DNA of 64,000 nt from Chelativorans multitrophicus (GTDB lineage Bacteria; Pseudomonadota; Alphaproteobacteria; Rhizobiales; Rhizobiaceae). The notes under the pieces were generated by a model. It was not told where the DNA came from, made no database searches, and was given only the letters and a program-made list of their open reading frames with translations. Each line of letters begins with the position of its first letter. Position 1 is the first letter of the stretch. Made by a program: the position numbers and the translations under genes. The stretch is from the NCBI RefSeq assembly GCF_011317445.1, contig NZ_JAAAPL010000001.1, positions 992,001 to 1,056,000 of the forward strand, given 5' to 3'. Positions 10,680 through 19,338 of the stretch are shown piece after piece.

Positions 10680-12793
10680 TGAGTGCTATCGGCGTCGCAA
10701 CAAACAGGGTCGAAGGGCGAGCAAAGGTCACCGGCGCTGCCCGCTACACGGGCGATATCGTGGCCGAAGGCCTGGTCCACGGCTTCATCGTCGGAAGCAC
10801 CATCGCCAGCGGGCGCGTGCTCGATATCGACTTTTCGAGGGCGCGCGAGGCCGGCGGAGTTCTCCGGGTGTTCACCCATCTGGACATGCCGAGGCTGCGG
10901 AGCCTCGCGAGTCCGCCCGCAGGCGACACGCATCTCCCGATGCAAGACGACAGGGTTCTCTACGAGGGTCAGCCGGTCGCCGTGGTGGTGTCAGAAACCT
11001 TCGAGCAGGCGCGTGAAGCCGCGCGGCTGGTTGAGGTTACCTATGATCGGAGTGACTTCCTAACCGACTTCGCGGGCAATCTCTCGCGAGCGGAGCACAG
11101 GCCGCTCTACGGCATGCCCCCGGACACGCAGCACGGCGATCCCGACACGTTCATGCAACGTGGTGACGTCGTCGTCGGAGCCACCTATGCCACCGCGGAC
11201 CGGCATCATGTGCCGATGGAGCCATCCGTCACCATGGCAATGTGGCATGGAGAGCGGCTGATCCTGCGTGATGCCGTACAAGGAGTGATGTTGACCCGCA
11301 ACACCGTCGCGCAGGCGCTCGGGATTGAACCTTCACAGGTTGAGGTCCAATGCGAGTTCGTCGGCGGTGCATTTGGCTGCACGGGTTTTATTTGGTCGCA
11401 TCAGCTCCTCGCGGCAGCTCTTTCTCGCGAAATTGGGCGACCACTTCGTCTCACCCTCACGCGTGCACAAACCTTCACGGCGCATGGCTATCAGCCAGCC
11501 TCCGTACAGACCGTTCGGCTGGCCGCCACTCAAGATGGGGCACTTCTCGCCACACGCCACGACAGCCTTCTGGCGGGCTCGGTCGCAGGCGGGCACGTTG
11601 AGCCCGTCGGTTGGGGCACGCGCTCGGTCTATGCGTGTGACAATGCCGCGGTCACCCATCGCGTCGTCCGGCTCAACAAGGGCAATCCGACGCCGATGCG
11701 ATCCCCGATCGAGGGTATCGGCATGGTCGCTACCGAAATCGCAATGGACGAACTCGCATTCGAGCTGGGAATGAACCCGCTGGAACTCAGGCTGCGGAAC
11801 TACACTGATACGGATCTTGCGCATAATAGACCCTTCTCACTGAAGCGGCTGCGCGAATGCTACTCGGAAGGGGCGCGCCTGTTCGGCTGGCCGCAAACCC
11901 TCCCACCGCCGGCCACGCTCCAGGACGGGCGGGAGCTCGTCGGCTACGGCATGGCCACCGCGATCTTCCAGACATTCCGGAGCGAAGCCTCAGCCCGTGT
12001 CACAGCACTTCAATCCGGTCGCATTCGGGTGGAGACCGGAACACAGGAGATCGGCGGCGGTACCTATACGGTGCTCGCGCAAGTGGCCGCTGAGGTTCTC
12101 GACGTGCCTGTGGCCAACGTGGACGTGGTGATCGGCGACACCCGCCTGCCGGAAGGACCGATTTCGGCGGGCTCGCGCGTGACGCTTAGCGCGGGCTCAG
12201 CGGTCCAAGCCGCGGCTCGAAACCTCCTGACCCGCTTTGGTGAGGTCGGGCGGCCCAACGGCGAAAGTCTCGCGGCAGCGTTGCAGCGGCTCAATCTTGA
12301 CGAACTCTCAGCGGATGGCCGGTGGCAACCCGAGCAGGAGAGCCGTTTCTCGCTCTACAGCTTTGGCGCTGTTTACGCGGAGGTCGGTGTCGACAAGGAC
12401 CTGGCCATTCCGCGCGTCCGGCGGGTTGTTGGCGTCTACGACGCAGGAAAGATCATCAATCCGAAGGCAGCACGAGGTCAGATGACCGGCGGCATCATCT
12501 GGGGGATCGGCCAGGCGCTCTTGGAGAAATCCGAGATGGATCATACGCTTGGCCGGTTTCTCAGCAAGAACCTCGCCGGCTACCTGGTGCCGGTGAACGC
12601 TGACGTGCCCGACATCGAAGTCCAGTTCATCGATGGCTTTGACGCCGAGGCAGGACCGCTCGGAGCGCGGGGGATCGGCGAGCTCGGCGGCATCGGCATC
12701 GGAGCCGCTATCGCCAATGCCGTTTTCCACGCGAGCGGTCGCCGTGTGAGATCGCTTCCCATCCTTCCCGAGCATTTCCTCGGACAGACATGA
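10679..12793 (+). CDS. paoC: Periplasmic aldehyde oxidoreductase, molybdopterin subunit (PaoC-like)
   Basis: The 704-residue large subunit binds molybdopterin and carries the active site. The N-terminal half has the aldehyde oxidase hammerhead (KVTGAARYTGDI near residue 15). Cofactor-contact regions follow (VGGAFGCTGF, ETGTQEIGGGTYT, GSRVTLSAGSAVQ). The catalytic glutamate sits in GARGIGE at residue 668, 36 residues from the end, as in PaoC and xanthine dehydrogenases. It has no signal peptide, as expected for Tat hitch-hiking. Its start overlaps the paoB stop (TGATG). The dedicated maturation factor PaoD/XdhC, which follows paoC in E. coli, is absent; the next gene is convergent and unrelated. 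Substrate cannot be read from sequence; aldehydes are likely. Confidence 0.85.
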   Translation: MSAIGVATNRVEGRAKVTGAARYTGDIVAEGLVHGFIVGSTIASGRVLDIDFSRAREAGGVLRVFTHLDMPRLRSLASPPAGDTHLPMQDDRVLYEGQPVAVVVSETFEQAREAARLVEVTYDRSDFLTDFAGNLSRAEHRPLYGMPPDTQHGDPDTFMQRGDVVVGATYATADRHHVPMEPSVTMAMWHGERLILRDAVQGVMLTRNTVAQALGIEPSQVEVQCEFVGGAFGCTGFIWSHQLLAAALSREIGRPLRLTLTRAQTFTAHGYQPASVQTVRLAATQDGALLATRHDSLLAGSVAGGHVEPVGWGTRSVYACDNAAVTHRVVRLNKGNPTPMRSPIEGIGMVATEIAMDELAFELGMNPLELRLRNYTDTDLAHNRPFSLKRLRECYSEGARLFGWPQTLPPPATLQDGRELVGYGMATAIFQTFRSEASARVTALQSGRIRVETGTQEIGGGTYTVLAQVAAEVLDVPVANVDVVIGDTRLPEGPISAGSRVTLSAGSAVQAAARNLLTRFGEVGRPNGESLAAALQRLNLDELSADGRWQPEQESRFSLYSFGAVYAEVGVDKDLAIPRVRRVVGVYDAGKIINPKAARGQMTGGIIWGIGQALLEKSEMDHTLGRFLSKNLAGYLVPVNADVPDIEVQFIDGFDAEAGPLGARGIGELGGIGIGAAIANAVFHASGRRVRSLPILPEHFLGQT

Positions 12794-12854
12794 CGGCGCC
12801 AGATGACAGCAGAAGATGACACCATCATCCGAGTGAGCCGCCTTCAAGCGTCTG

Positions 12855-14216
12855 CTATTGCCCGCCGGCGATGTCGACGTGGTGAACACCGTGCGGCAAC
12901 GGAATGCGGCCGAGACGTTCCAGGGCAGGATTATCGCCTTTGATGACGTGGAACACTTCGAGGCCCGAGCCTACGCTGTCATCCGCGCCGTCATGCCCAT
13001 GAAATACCGTGGCCAGGAAGTGATCGCCCGTGAGATCAAACGTGCCGCCTTCAGGAAGAACGCCCTCGAACGGATAGTCACCGATCTTTGTCAGGGCGCC
13101 GGCTGAGCTGTCGAAAGCGAGCAAGGTGACTGTTCCCTCCGGCTGGAAACGATCGGTATCGGTGGGAAAAGCGGTGCCGCGCATGTTCACCGTTGCGACA
13201 AACCTGCCGTCAGGACTGACGGCCAATCCTTCGGCGGCGACATCCGTTTCGACGCTGGCGATCCGCTCGTGACGTTCGTCGTCGCCTCGGCGAGTGCGAT
13301 CGGCCAGGCGGATAACACTGATCGCCGACGGCCTGTCCGGGATGCGGCCGGCCAGGTCGGTGGCGGTGAAGTTCCTACCCCAGTCGGAGGTGAGATAGAA
13401 GCCGCCGTCCGGTGTGAACCGCCCGACGAAGGGGTCTGCTCCTGTCTCGACTATATTGCCCCACGGGCGCAGGCCCGGTCTTCCGTCCTCATCCGTCAGC
13501 TCGAAGAAGGCGACGCGGTTCTGCGTGTTGATATTGACGGCAAGGAAGCGTCCGGAGGGGTGCCACTGCACGTTGGTCGCCGTCACGCCGCCTCGCGGTC
13601 CGCCAGCCGAGCCCCGCACGCCGAGTTCATCCAGATCGATCCGCGTCACCTCGCCGAACCTGCCGCCGTCGTAGGGCACGATCTGCAGAAAGCTCGCTTC
13701 CGCCGTGTTGGACACCACGGCGACCAGTCGGCCATCTGGACCGATCGCAAGAGCCTCCGGAAAAGCGGCCAGTTCCGCCGTATCGGCGAGCCGCGGTTTT
13801 GCCTCGTCTGTAAGGTCTGCCGCGAACAGCCTGTTGCCGGGCGGCAGATCGGCCACCGTATCCCCTCCCTCCAGGCGTTCGCCCAGGCGCTCGGTTACAA
13901 AGGCCGTCCGGCCATCGCGCGTGAGCGCTAGAACCTCCGGCGCGGCGGTCACCGAGTTCGACAGCGGAAGGCTACCCGAGACAAGACGACCATCAGCGAT
14001 GGACAGGATGGTGAGAAGATCGCGATGACCCGCCTCGCGCGGCGCAAGACGTCCGGTCGCGTAGGTCTGGCCGACGAAGTCGCCGTCGGAAATCACAGCG
14101 ATCGTCGATCCGGATATGCGGCCGACGAGTTCGGCCGGATCAGCCATCGCCGGGAAGCTCAAGATGCTGCTCATCAATGCGGCCGCAAGACCTGCGGCAA
14201 GGCGATTTCCGGGCAT
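12855..14216 (-). CDS. Exported beta-propeller protein (YncE/lactonase-like), function unknown
   Basis: The 453-residue protein starts with a signal peptide (AAGLAAALMSSILSFPAMA) after an ATG preceded by AAGGAG. The rest shows regularly spaced propeller-blade motifs: LALTRDGRTAFVTE, ALAIGPDGRLVAVVSN, VQWHPSGRFLAVNI, GRFTPDGGFYLTSDW, LAVSPDGRFVATVN. These resemble the YncE and 6-phosphogluconolactonase seven-bladed families. Each 'PDGR..AV' block marks one blade. No catalytic residue set is recognisable. It is divergent from the LysR gene at 14332 across a 115-base gap holding the palindrome ATTCGAAT at 14288-14295, so that LysR protein may control it (inference). A periplasmic binding or scaffold role is likely. 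Confidence 0.7.
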   Translation of the reverse strand: MPGNRLAAGLAAALMSSILSFPAMADPAELVGRISGSTIAVISDGDFVGQTYATGRLAPREAGHRDLLTILSIADGRLVSGSLPLSNSVTAAPEVLALTRDGRTAFVTERLGERLEGGDTVADLPPGNRLFAADLTDEAKPRLADTAELAAFPEALAIGPDGRLVAVVSNTAEASFLQIVPYDGGRFGEVTRIDLDELGVRGSAGGPRGGVTATNVQWHPSGRFLAVNINTQNRVAFFELTDEDGRPGLRPWGNIVETGADPFVGRFTPDGGFYLTSDWGRNFTATDLAGRIPDRPSAISVIRLADRTRRGDDERHERIASVETDVAAEGLAVSPDGRFVATVNMRGTAFPTDTDRFQPEGTVTLLAFDSSAGALTKIGDYPFEGVLPEGGTFDLTGDHFLATVFHGHDGADDSVGSGLEVFHVIKGDNPALERLGRIPLPHGVHHVDIAGGQ

Positions 14217-14331
14217 AGAACGCTCCTTCTGTTCGACGAGGCTTCGTCAGATTGAGTGGACGATGCCACGGGTACTGATTAGTATCCAATTCGAATACCC
14301 CGCCCTGTGATAAGGCAATGCTTTCTCCGCC

Positions 14332-15228
14332 ATGGACATTCGTTCGCTTGCTTGCTTTGTTGCCGTCGCTGAAGATCTCCATTTCCGGAGGGCTGCCGAA
14401 CGCCTTCACATCACGCAACCGGCTTTAAGTCAGCGCATTCGAACACTTGAGCACGAGGTTGGAGCGGCGCTTCTGGAGCGAGATCGACGCCATGTGCAGC
14501 TCACGGCAGCCGGTGCAGCGTTCCTCGAGCCCGCGCGTACGGCGGTGGCCAACGCCGCCCAGGCAAAGGCACAAGCACTGAGAGCCGTCCGTGGTGAGGT
14601 CGGCCGGCTCCGGCTCGGGTTTACGGTGATAGCCTTCTACAGCGCTCTTCCCGAGGCCGTGCGGCTTTATCGGAATCGATTCCCGGATGTTGCCGTCGAA
14701 CTCGCGGAGATGAACTCCCCAACGCTGGAACGATCTCTCGCTGCCGGCGAAATCGATCTCGGCATTCTTCATCCGCCAATCGAGACTCCTGGTCTGTCGG
14801 TTCGAGCGCTTCGATCGGAGAGGCTCATGCTCGCCTTGCCGGAACACCACGTTTTGGCGGCACAGCAAACCATTTCCGTGCGTGATCTCGACCGTCAGCC
14901 GTTCCTCATGGCACCTCGGGAAATCGGGCCCAGTATCCACGATCGAACTGTCGCTCTGTTCAGGAACGAGGGCATCAGCCCGCACATCGTGCAGTATGTC
15001 ACCCCGATGACGACCCTGGTCGGGCTGGCCGCGGCTGGTACCGGCGTCGGGTTTGTAACGGAAGGCATGGCCAACGCAGGCCGGCCCGGAGTGGCATTTC
15101 GTCCCGTATCTCCCGCCGCTCCGTCTTTACCGGTTGCCGCCGCTTGGGCAGGATCGTTACCTTCTGTGACTGCGGAACGATTTTTCGAAGTGGTGGCCAG
15201 CCTTGAACCCGAACTGGACGAGCGCTGA
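14332..15228 (+). CDS. LysR-family transcriptional regulator
   Basis: The 298-residue protein has the canonical LysR winged helix at residues 1-60 (MDIRSLACFVAVAEDLHFRR, then AAERLHITQPALSQRIRTLE) and a substrate-binding domain from about residue 90 (GRLRLGFTVIAFYSALPEAV...). LysR proteins act as tetramers and usually control a divergent neighbour. Here that is the propeller gene whose start lies 115 bases away. Its ligand is unknown. It ends 20 bases before the convergent AraC gene. Confidence 0.9.
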   Translation: MDIRSLACFVAVAEDLHFRRAAERLHITQPALSQRIRTLEHEVGAALLERDRRHVQLTAAGAAFLEPARTAVANAAQAKAQALRAVRGEVGRLRLGFTVIAFYSALPEAVRLYRNRFPDVAVELAEMNSPTLERSLAAGEIDLGILHPPIETPGLSVRALRSERLMLALPEHHVLAAQQTISVRDLDRQPFLMAPREIGPSIHDRTVALFRNEGISPHIVQYVTPMTTLVGLAAAGTGVGFVTEGMANAGRPGVAFRPVSPAAPSLPVAAAWAGSLPSVTAERFFEVVASLEPELDER

Positions 15229-15247
15229 GGTTCGCTAGTCCCTTTAG

Positions 15248-16228
15248 CTAACACGCAGGAGCCTGCGGTTCGAAGGAGCGGTTCCAGTGCAGCCATGCGT
15301 CCAGGTAGCGCTGCGGCGTGACGCCGACTTGGCGGCGGAAATGGCGAATGAAATGGGGTTGGTCGCTGAAGCCGAGATCGTGGGCGATTGCGGCTGCTGA
15401 ATTCCCGCCTTTCAAGAGCTCCTTCGCACGCTCGATGCGCAGGTGGTTCTGGTAGGCATGCGGCGGTAGACCGAACGTCTGGCGGAACAACCTGCTGAAA
15501 TGGAATGGACTCAGTCCCGCTATTGCGGCGAGTTCCTCGAGCGATGGATTCGCCGCGATCTGATCATGCAGATAGCTGCGCACGATCTCGAGTCCGCTGG
15601 AGTGGCGCGTGCAACGGGGCACACGAGTGCTGCTCAGATTCCGGGCAAGAAGTTGGACAACCAAGTCGCGAAGCAGCGATGAGGCCTCGAGCCTGCTCAT
15701 CGGACTTGTGAGTTCCGCGTGCGTGCAGGCGAACGACTGCCAGATCGCTGGGTCCGCAATAATGTGATCTCGGAAGTGCGGCGCATTCGATGGACGCCCC
15801 GTGATATCCTCATAAATCGCCTGAAGCGCGGCCGGGCTGATGACGATGACCCGATAGCTTGAATCGTTCACGCCGTCGAAGGCGCAGAAGCTTGTCTCGC
15901 CCGGCTCTGCATACTGGAGGTGCCCCGATGTCACGATGTGATCGATACCTCGGTATCGACACGCCCAGTGGCCTGATCCGGCAATTCCGAAGCGATAATC
16001 CTCATGAAGATGCCGCAGGGACGACCTGGCGGTGTTCGTTCCCCAGCAGAGCTCGACGGGGGCTCCACCCTGTAGCTGCCTCACAGCGAAGGTCGGTTCT
16101 ACGGTGGACCTTGCCGATGGATGAGTTTCTGAGGGCTGAACCTCGCGCTCGGCCACCACCGCAGAGAGCGGAGCCGAATGCGTTTCCATCCGTGAAGAGG
16201 AATCGGTGCGGCCGGATTCCTCATCCAT
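15248..16228 (-). CDS. AraC-family transcriptional regulator
   Basis: This has 326 residues from the ATG at 16226-16228, chosen because AGGAG lies eight bases upstream; in-frame starts further out lack one. The N-terminal half is a cupin-like sensor of the AraC_binding_2 type (HLHEDYRFGIAGSGHWACRY). The C-terminal part, after about residue 220, holds two helix-turn-helix units (SLEELAAIAGLSPFHFSRLF and SAAAIAHDLGFSDQPHFIRHF) and ends RYLDAWLHWN. Effector and targets are unknown. It lies downstream of the SUMF1-like and aldo/keto reductase genes on the same strand with only about 70 bases between, so it may be part of, or control, that unit. Confidence 0.85.
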   Translation of the reverse strand: MDEESGRTDSSSRMETHSAPLSAVVAEREVQPSETHPSARSTVEPTFAVRQLQGGAPVELCWGTNTARSSLRHLHEDYRFGIAGSGHWACRYRGIDHIVTSGHLQYAEPGETSFCAFDGVNDSSYRVIVISPAALQAIYEDITGRPSNAPHFRDHIIADPAIWQSFACTHAELTSPMSRLEASSLLRDLVVQLLARNLSSTRVPRCTRHSSGLEIVRSYLHDQIAANPSLEELAAIAGLSPFHFSRLFRQTFGLPPHAYQNHLRIERAKELLKGGNSAAAIAHDLGFSDQPHFIRHFRRQVGVTPQRYLDAWLHWNRSFEPQAPAC

Positions 16229-16300
16229 TTGGCTACTCCTGCACGATGGGTTGCATCGTGGCATCAAGTCGAGCGCGAGATTCGGCGTCCGGCCGCCAGA

Positions 16301-17017
16301 TCATGAAGGGGGCGGGTATACACAGCGGAACCCGACATAGACTGCGTAGAAATCAGATGGCTTCCACTGCATGGCCTCGGCTGTCGCCTGTTCGCTGCCG
16401 TACCACCACGAGCCCCCAGCGGTGAGTGCCTCGTCACCCTGCCGATCCGCGATCCATTCCCAGACATTCCCTCCCATGTCGTGGAGGCCGTTGACACCTG
16501 GAGGCGTCGATCCGACCGGCGCATGGCGCGGCCAAGGATCGTCCTCCCGCGTGTTCATGCCCTCCGCGGTTTCGCCGGAGGGAAAGCGATAAGTTCGGCC
16601 GGTCTCGAAGCCGGCCACCGACGATCGCGTTTCTGTGTAGGCGGCAAGGCGCCACTCCTGTGCAGTTGGGAGTCGGCCGCCCCGCCAGCGGCAATAGGCG
16701 GACGCCTCTTCCCAGCTCACATGCACGGCAGGCTCATCGAGTGAGGCCGGTTCAGCGCCGAACGGGCGATAGACGATCCACCCGGACCGGCGCTCCCAAC
16801 CCGAGCCCCATTCGAAGCCGCCGCCGGATTTCTCGGCTGCGGTCTCGAGCCCGGTCGCATCGGCAAATTCGCGGAACTGCCGGATTGTGACCTCGGTCGC
16901 ATCGATTTCGAACGCGCCGATCGTGACACGTTCGCCGTCTTCCGACCGCGCCGGTGATCCAATGCCAACAATGATGCCGATCACCAGCAGGGCTTTGCTT
17001 CCGAGTCGACCGCCCAC
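16301..17017 (-). CDS. SUMF1/formylglycine-generating-enzyme-fold protein lacking the catalytic cysteines
   Basis: The 238-residue protein begins at GTG (17015-17017) with GGAGG at an ideal distance inside the end of the aldo/keto reductase gene, so the two are coupled. A hydrophobic N-terminus (KALLVIGIIVGIGSPARS) suggests export. The body is a C-type-lectin-like FGE-sulfatase domain: FEIDATEVTIRQFREFADAT, VSWEEASAYCRWRGGRLPTA, GLHDMGGNVWEWIAD, ALTAGGSWW, and a final VGFRCV. In true formylglycine-generating enzymes a cysteine pair follows the GGS region. Here the residues are GGSWWYGSEQATAEA, with none. It is therefore unlikely to activate sulfatases and is better seen as a structural or ligand-binding member of the fold. 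Confidence 0.75.
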   Translation of the reverse strand: MGGRLGSKALLVIGIIVGIGSPARSEDGERVTIGAFEIDATEVTIRQFREFADATGLETAAEKSGGGFEWGSGWERRSGWIVYRPFGAEPASLDEPAVHVSWEEASAYCRWRGGRLPTAQEWRLAAYTETRSSVAGFETGRTYRFPSGETAEGMNTREDDPWPRHAPVGSTPPGVNGLHDMGGNVWEWIADRQGDEALTAGGSWWYGSEQATAEAMQWKPSDFYAVYVGFRCVYPPPS

Positions 17018-17019
17018 CT

Positions 17020-18060
17020 TCAGGTCCTCCTGAATGGCCAGGTGACGACCCCGCCATAGTTCTTTCCCGGATACGGCGGCTGACGTAGCGTGGCGCCAAA
17101 TCCCTCGATCCCTTCCATGTGCTCGACCATCCTCGCTCGCATGGCCTGGTCCGGCAGCTCACCGTAGAGCGCGCCCATGTTATCTGTCAGATGCTCGGGA
17201 TTGCTCGTCGCAGGTATGACATTGGTGACGGCCGGATGCGCGATGATGAACTTGAGGAAGAACTGCGCCCAGGTTTCCGCACCGAAGTCGGCCGCGAATT
17301 CGGGTAGCGGCCTGCCTTCTACACAGGTGAAGAGCCGCGCCTTCTCGAACGGAATGTTGATCTGGACGGCAACGCCGTTGTCCGCGCAGGCCGGCAAGAT
17401 GCGCTCCTCCGCCTGGCGGGAGAAGATCGTGTAATTGACCTGCACGAAATCGAGATCACCGGTGCGGATAAGCCGCTCCATCGTGTCGTAGTATTCCGGG
17501 CTCCACTGCGTGACACCGATGTACCGGACCCGCCCTTCACTCTTCCATCGCCGAAGCGCGTGCAGGACTTGATCGACGTTCTCCAGACTGTGAACTTGCT
17601 GGACGTCCATTCTGTTGCGCCACAGCCGTTCCATCGAGCGGCGGAGCTGCGCCTCGGAATGGCTGTCATCCGAGAGCCATTCGCCAGTCGTCCATGTCTT
17701 GTTGGTGATGAAGAGGTCGTCGGCGATGCCGAGCTCGGTGGCAAAGTCGCCGACGCTCACTTCCGACATGCCATAGAGCGGCGACGTGTCGACTACCCGT
17801 CCGCCAGCCGCATGAAAGCGGCGCATGATCTCTCGGATGTGCTCGCGCGGCTCGCCGGGCAAGACATCGAACGTCTCGAAGGTGCCAAGGCCAACGACAG
17901 GAATTTCCTCCCCCGTCTTGGGGATTGCGCGCCTGATGATTGGCCGCTCAGTTGCCTGCTGCGCAAAGGCTTGGCCGCCAGCCAGCGAACCAATCGCCAT
18001 CGATCCAATCGCTGCACCCGCAGCCTGCAGGATTGTGCGCCTGTGAACTCGTGTCATCAT
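17020..18060 (-). CDS. Tat-exported aldo/keto reductase
   Basis: The 346-residue protein opens with a twin-arginine leader (HRRTILQAAGAAIGSMAIG, cleavage likely after AFA), so it probably works in the periplasm. The mature part is an aldo/keto reductase TIM barrel with the catalytic tetrad visible: Asp in GGRVVDTSPLYG, Tyr in SPLYG, Lys in ITNKTW and His in QQVHSLE. An NADPH-dependent enzyme in a compartment without free NADPH is odd, and cofactor may be bound before export. Start choice between two adjacent ATGs (18060 or 18057) is open; GGAGAG lies just upstream. The SUMF1-like gene follows after two bases and is translationally coupled. Confidence 0.85.
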   Translation of the reverse strand: MMTRVHRRTILQAAGAAIGSMAIGSLAGGQAFAQQATERPIIRRAIPKTGEEIPVVGLGTFETFDVLPGEPREHIREIMRRFHAAGGRVVDTSPLYGMSEVSVGDFATELGIADDLFITNKTWTTGEWLSDDSHSEAQLRRSMERLWRNRMDVQQVHSLENVDQVLHALRRWKSEGRVRYIGVTQWSPEYYDTMERLIRTGDLDFVQVNYTIFSRQAEERILPACADNGVAVQINIPFEKARLFTCVEGRPLPEFAADFGAETWAQFFLKFIIAHPAVTNVIPATSNPEHLTDNMGALYGELPDQAMRARMVEHMEGIEGFGATLRQPPYPGKNYGGVVTWPFRRT

Positions 18061-18117
18061 GCTCTCCGTACCTGGTTTACAGGCCTGGGGAGTAGACCTT
18101 TTGCTGCGGATGGTCGC

Positions 18118-19053
18118 TCACGATCCTGACCTGGGTCGCACAGAGCTGATGTTTTCCGCAATTGTGCCTGCAGATTCTCGAACACGTTTGATTGATACTG
18201 GATAATTCGAGGGGGAGCAGCCGACGGCCTTACGGAAAACACGTGAAAAGTAAGTTGGACTTGAAAAGCCGACCGCCACTGCAAGTTCAGCGGTATTGAT
18301 CGGGTGCTGGTTGAGTATTTGAATGGCGCTTTGGATACGCAGCTCATTTATGAACTGCAGAGGCGTTTTTCCGGTCGTCGCGCGGAAGGCGCGATGAAAA
18401 TGACCCTCCGACAGCCCCGTCAGTTTGGCCAGCATCGAAACCCGGACCTCTCCCGGCAACTGAGCCACGATGTAGTCCGTGATGCGGCGGATCGCCCATG
18501 AGGGCAACCTACGAAGACGCTCAGTAACCGCTCTGCTTTCAGTCTGATAGCGGACCCGTAGGTGGTGAATGAGAGCGGTTAGCATCGCGTCAAGATATGG
18601 GAGATTGAGATGACCATCCCGAACTTGGTACCACGCGAGTTGACCCAGAAGGGCACTCAGGAAACGGTCGTCGCGGGTGCTGAACGCATCGATATGCACG
18701 CCCCCTGTCATGTCCTCGAAATGATCAGGCGAGATCGCAATGCTGGCCCAGCGCCATGACACGGCTTCAAGTCTCAGGCGACGCTGGGAATTCGCGGGTA
18801 AGAAGGAAACCGATCCTGGCGCGTCAATACCGTCGTACCGATACCCGCAATCGGTCACGTAAGAGTGGCGAGCGGCACCGCCTTCCAAGGTGACCATGAG
18901 GAGATGGCAGGTAGAAAGGATCGAGCCCTCAACTAGTTCTGTGTAATCGCGACGCGCGACGTCAAATTGCCCGCTTGACCAAAGAAAGGTGCTTTGTTCG
19001 TGCGCCCGTGAGCTGAGGTTTCGCAAATAACTCGTATGCGCAACGGCATTCAT
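18118..19053 (-). CDS. AraC-family transcriptional regulator
   Basis: The 311-residue protein has a variable sensor domain (about 1-190) and a C-terminal AraC DNA-binding domain. The first helix-turn-helix is RVSMLAKLTGLSEGHFHRAF and the second is NTAELAVAVGFSSPTYFSRVF, followed by the closing SPSNYP. It lies upstream of and on the same strand as the aldo/keto reductase gene (57-base gap), so it is a natural candidate controller of that enzyme. It is also divergent from the GlxA-type regulator at 19339. Confidence 0.88.
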   Translation of the reverse strand: MNAVAHTSYLRNLSSRAHEQSTFLWSSGQFDVARRDYTELVEGSILSTCHLLMVTLEGGAARHSYVTDCGYRYDGIDAPGSVSFLPANSQRRLRLEAVSWRWASIAISPDHFEDMTGGVHIDAFSTRDDRFLSALLGQLAWYQVRDGHLNLPYLDAMLTALIHHLRVRYQTESRAVTERLRRLPSWAIRRITDYIVAQLPGEVRVSMLAKLTGLSEGHFHRAFRATTGKTPLQFINELRIQSAIQILNQHPINTAELAVAVGFSSPTYFSRVFRKAVGCSPSNYPVSIKRVRESAGTIAENISSVRPRSGS

Positions 19054-19338
19054 CGTGTTTACCTTTTGACGCCCTCACGTGGCGACCTTGGCATCGCCTT
19101 TGCATAATTCTAATTCGTAGACTCGCTGCTGTGATAGCGATGCCTAATCAGAATCCGCGCCTTCGCCCTGCTGAGACAGGATTTCGTCACGATGGCGTTG
19201 ATACTGCGGACCGAGGCGGTTGGTTGGGGGTAGTGCCTCAACTCACACTGCGCGAGAATGACATAGGAGATGCACTTTTCTGCCAAAGGCTGAAAGTCGG
19301 CGGTGAGAGCTTGACAGGCAGTTCGCGCAAAATAAGGA

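Noticed and set aside
16301-17017. Call as an active formylglycine-generating enzyme
   Set aside because: The catalytic cysteine pair after the GGS segment is absent and no sulfatase gene is near.
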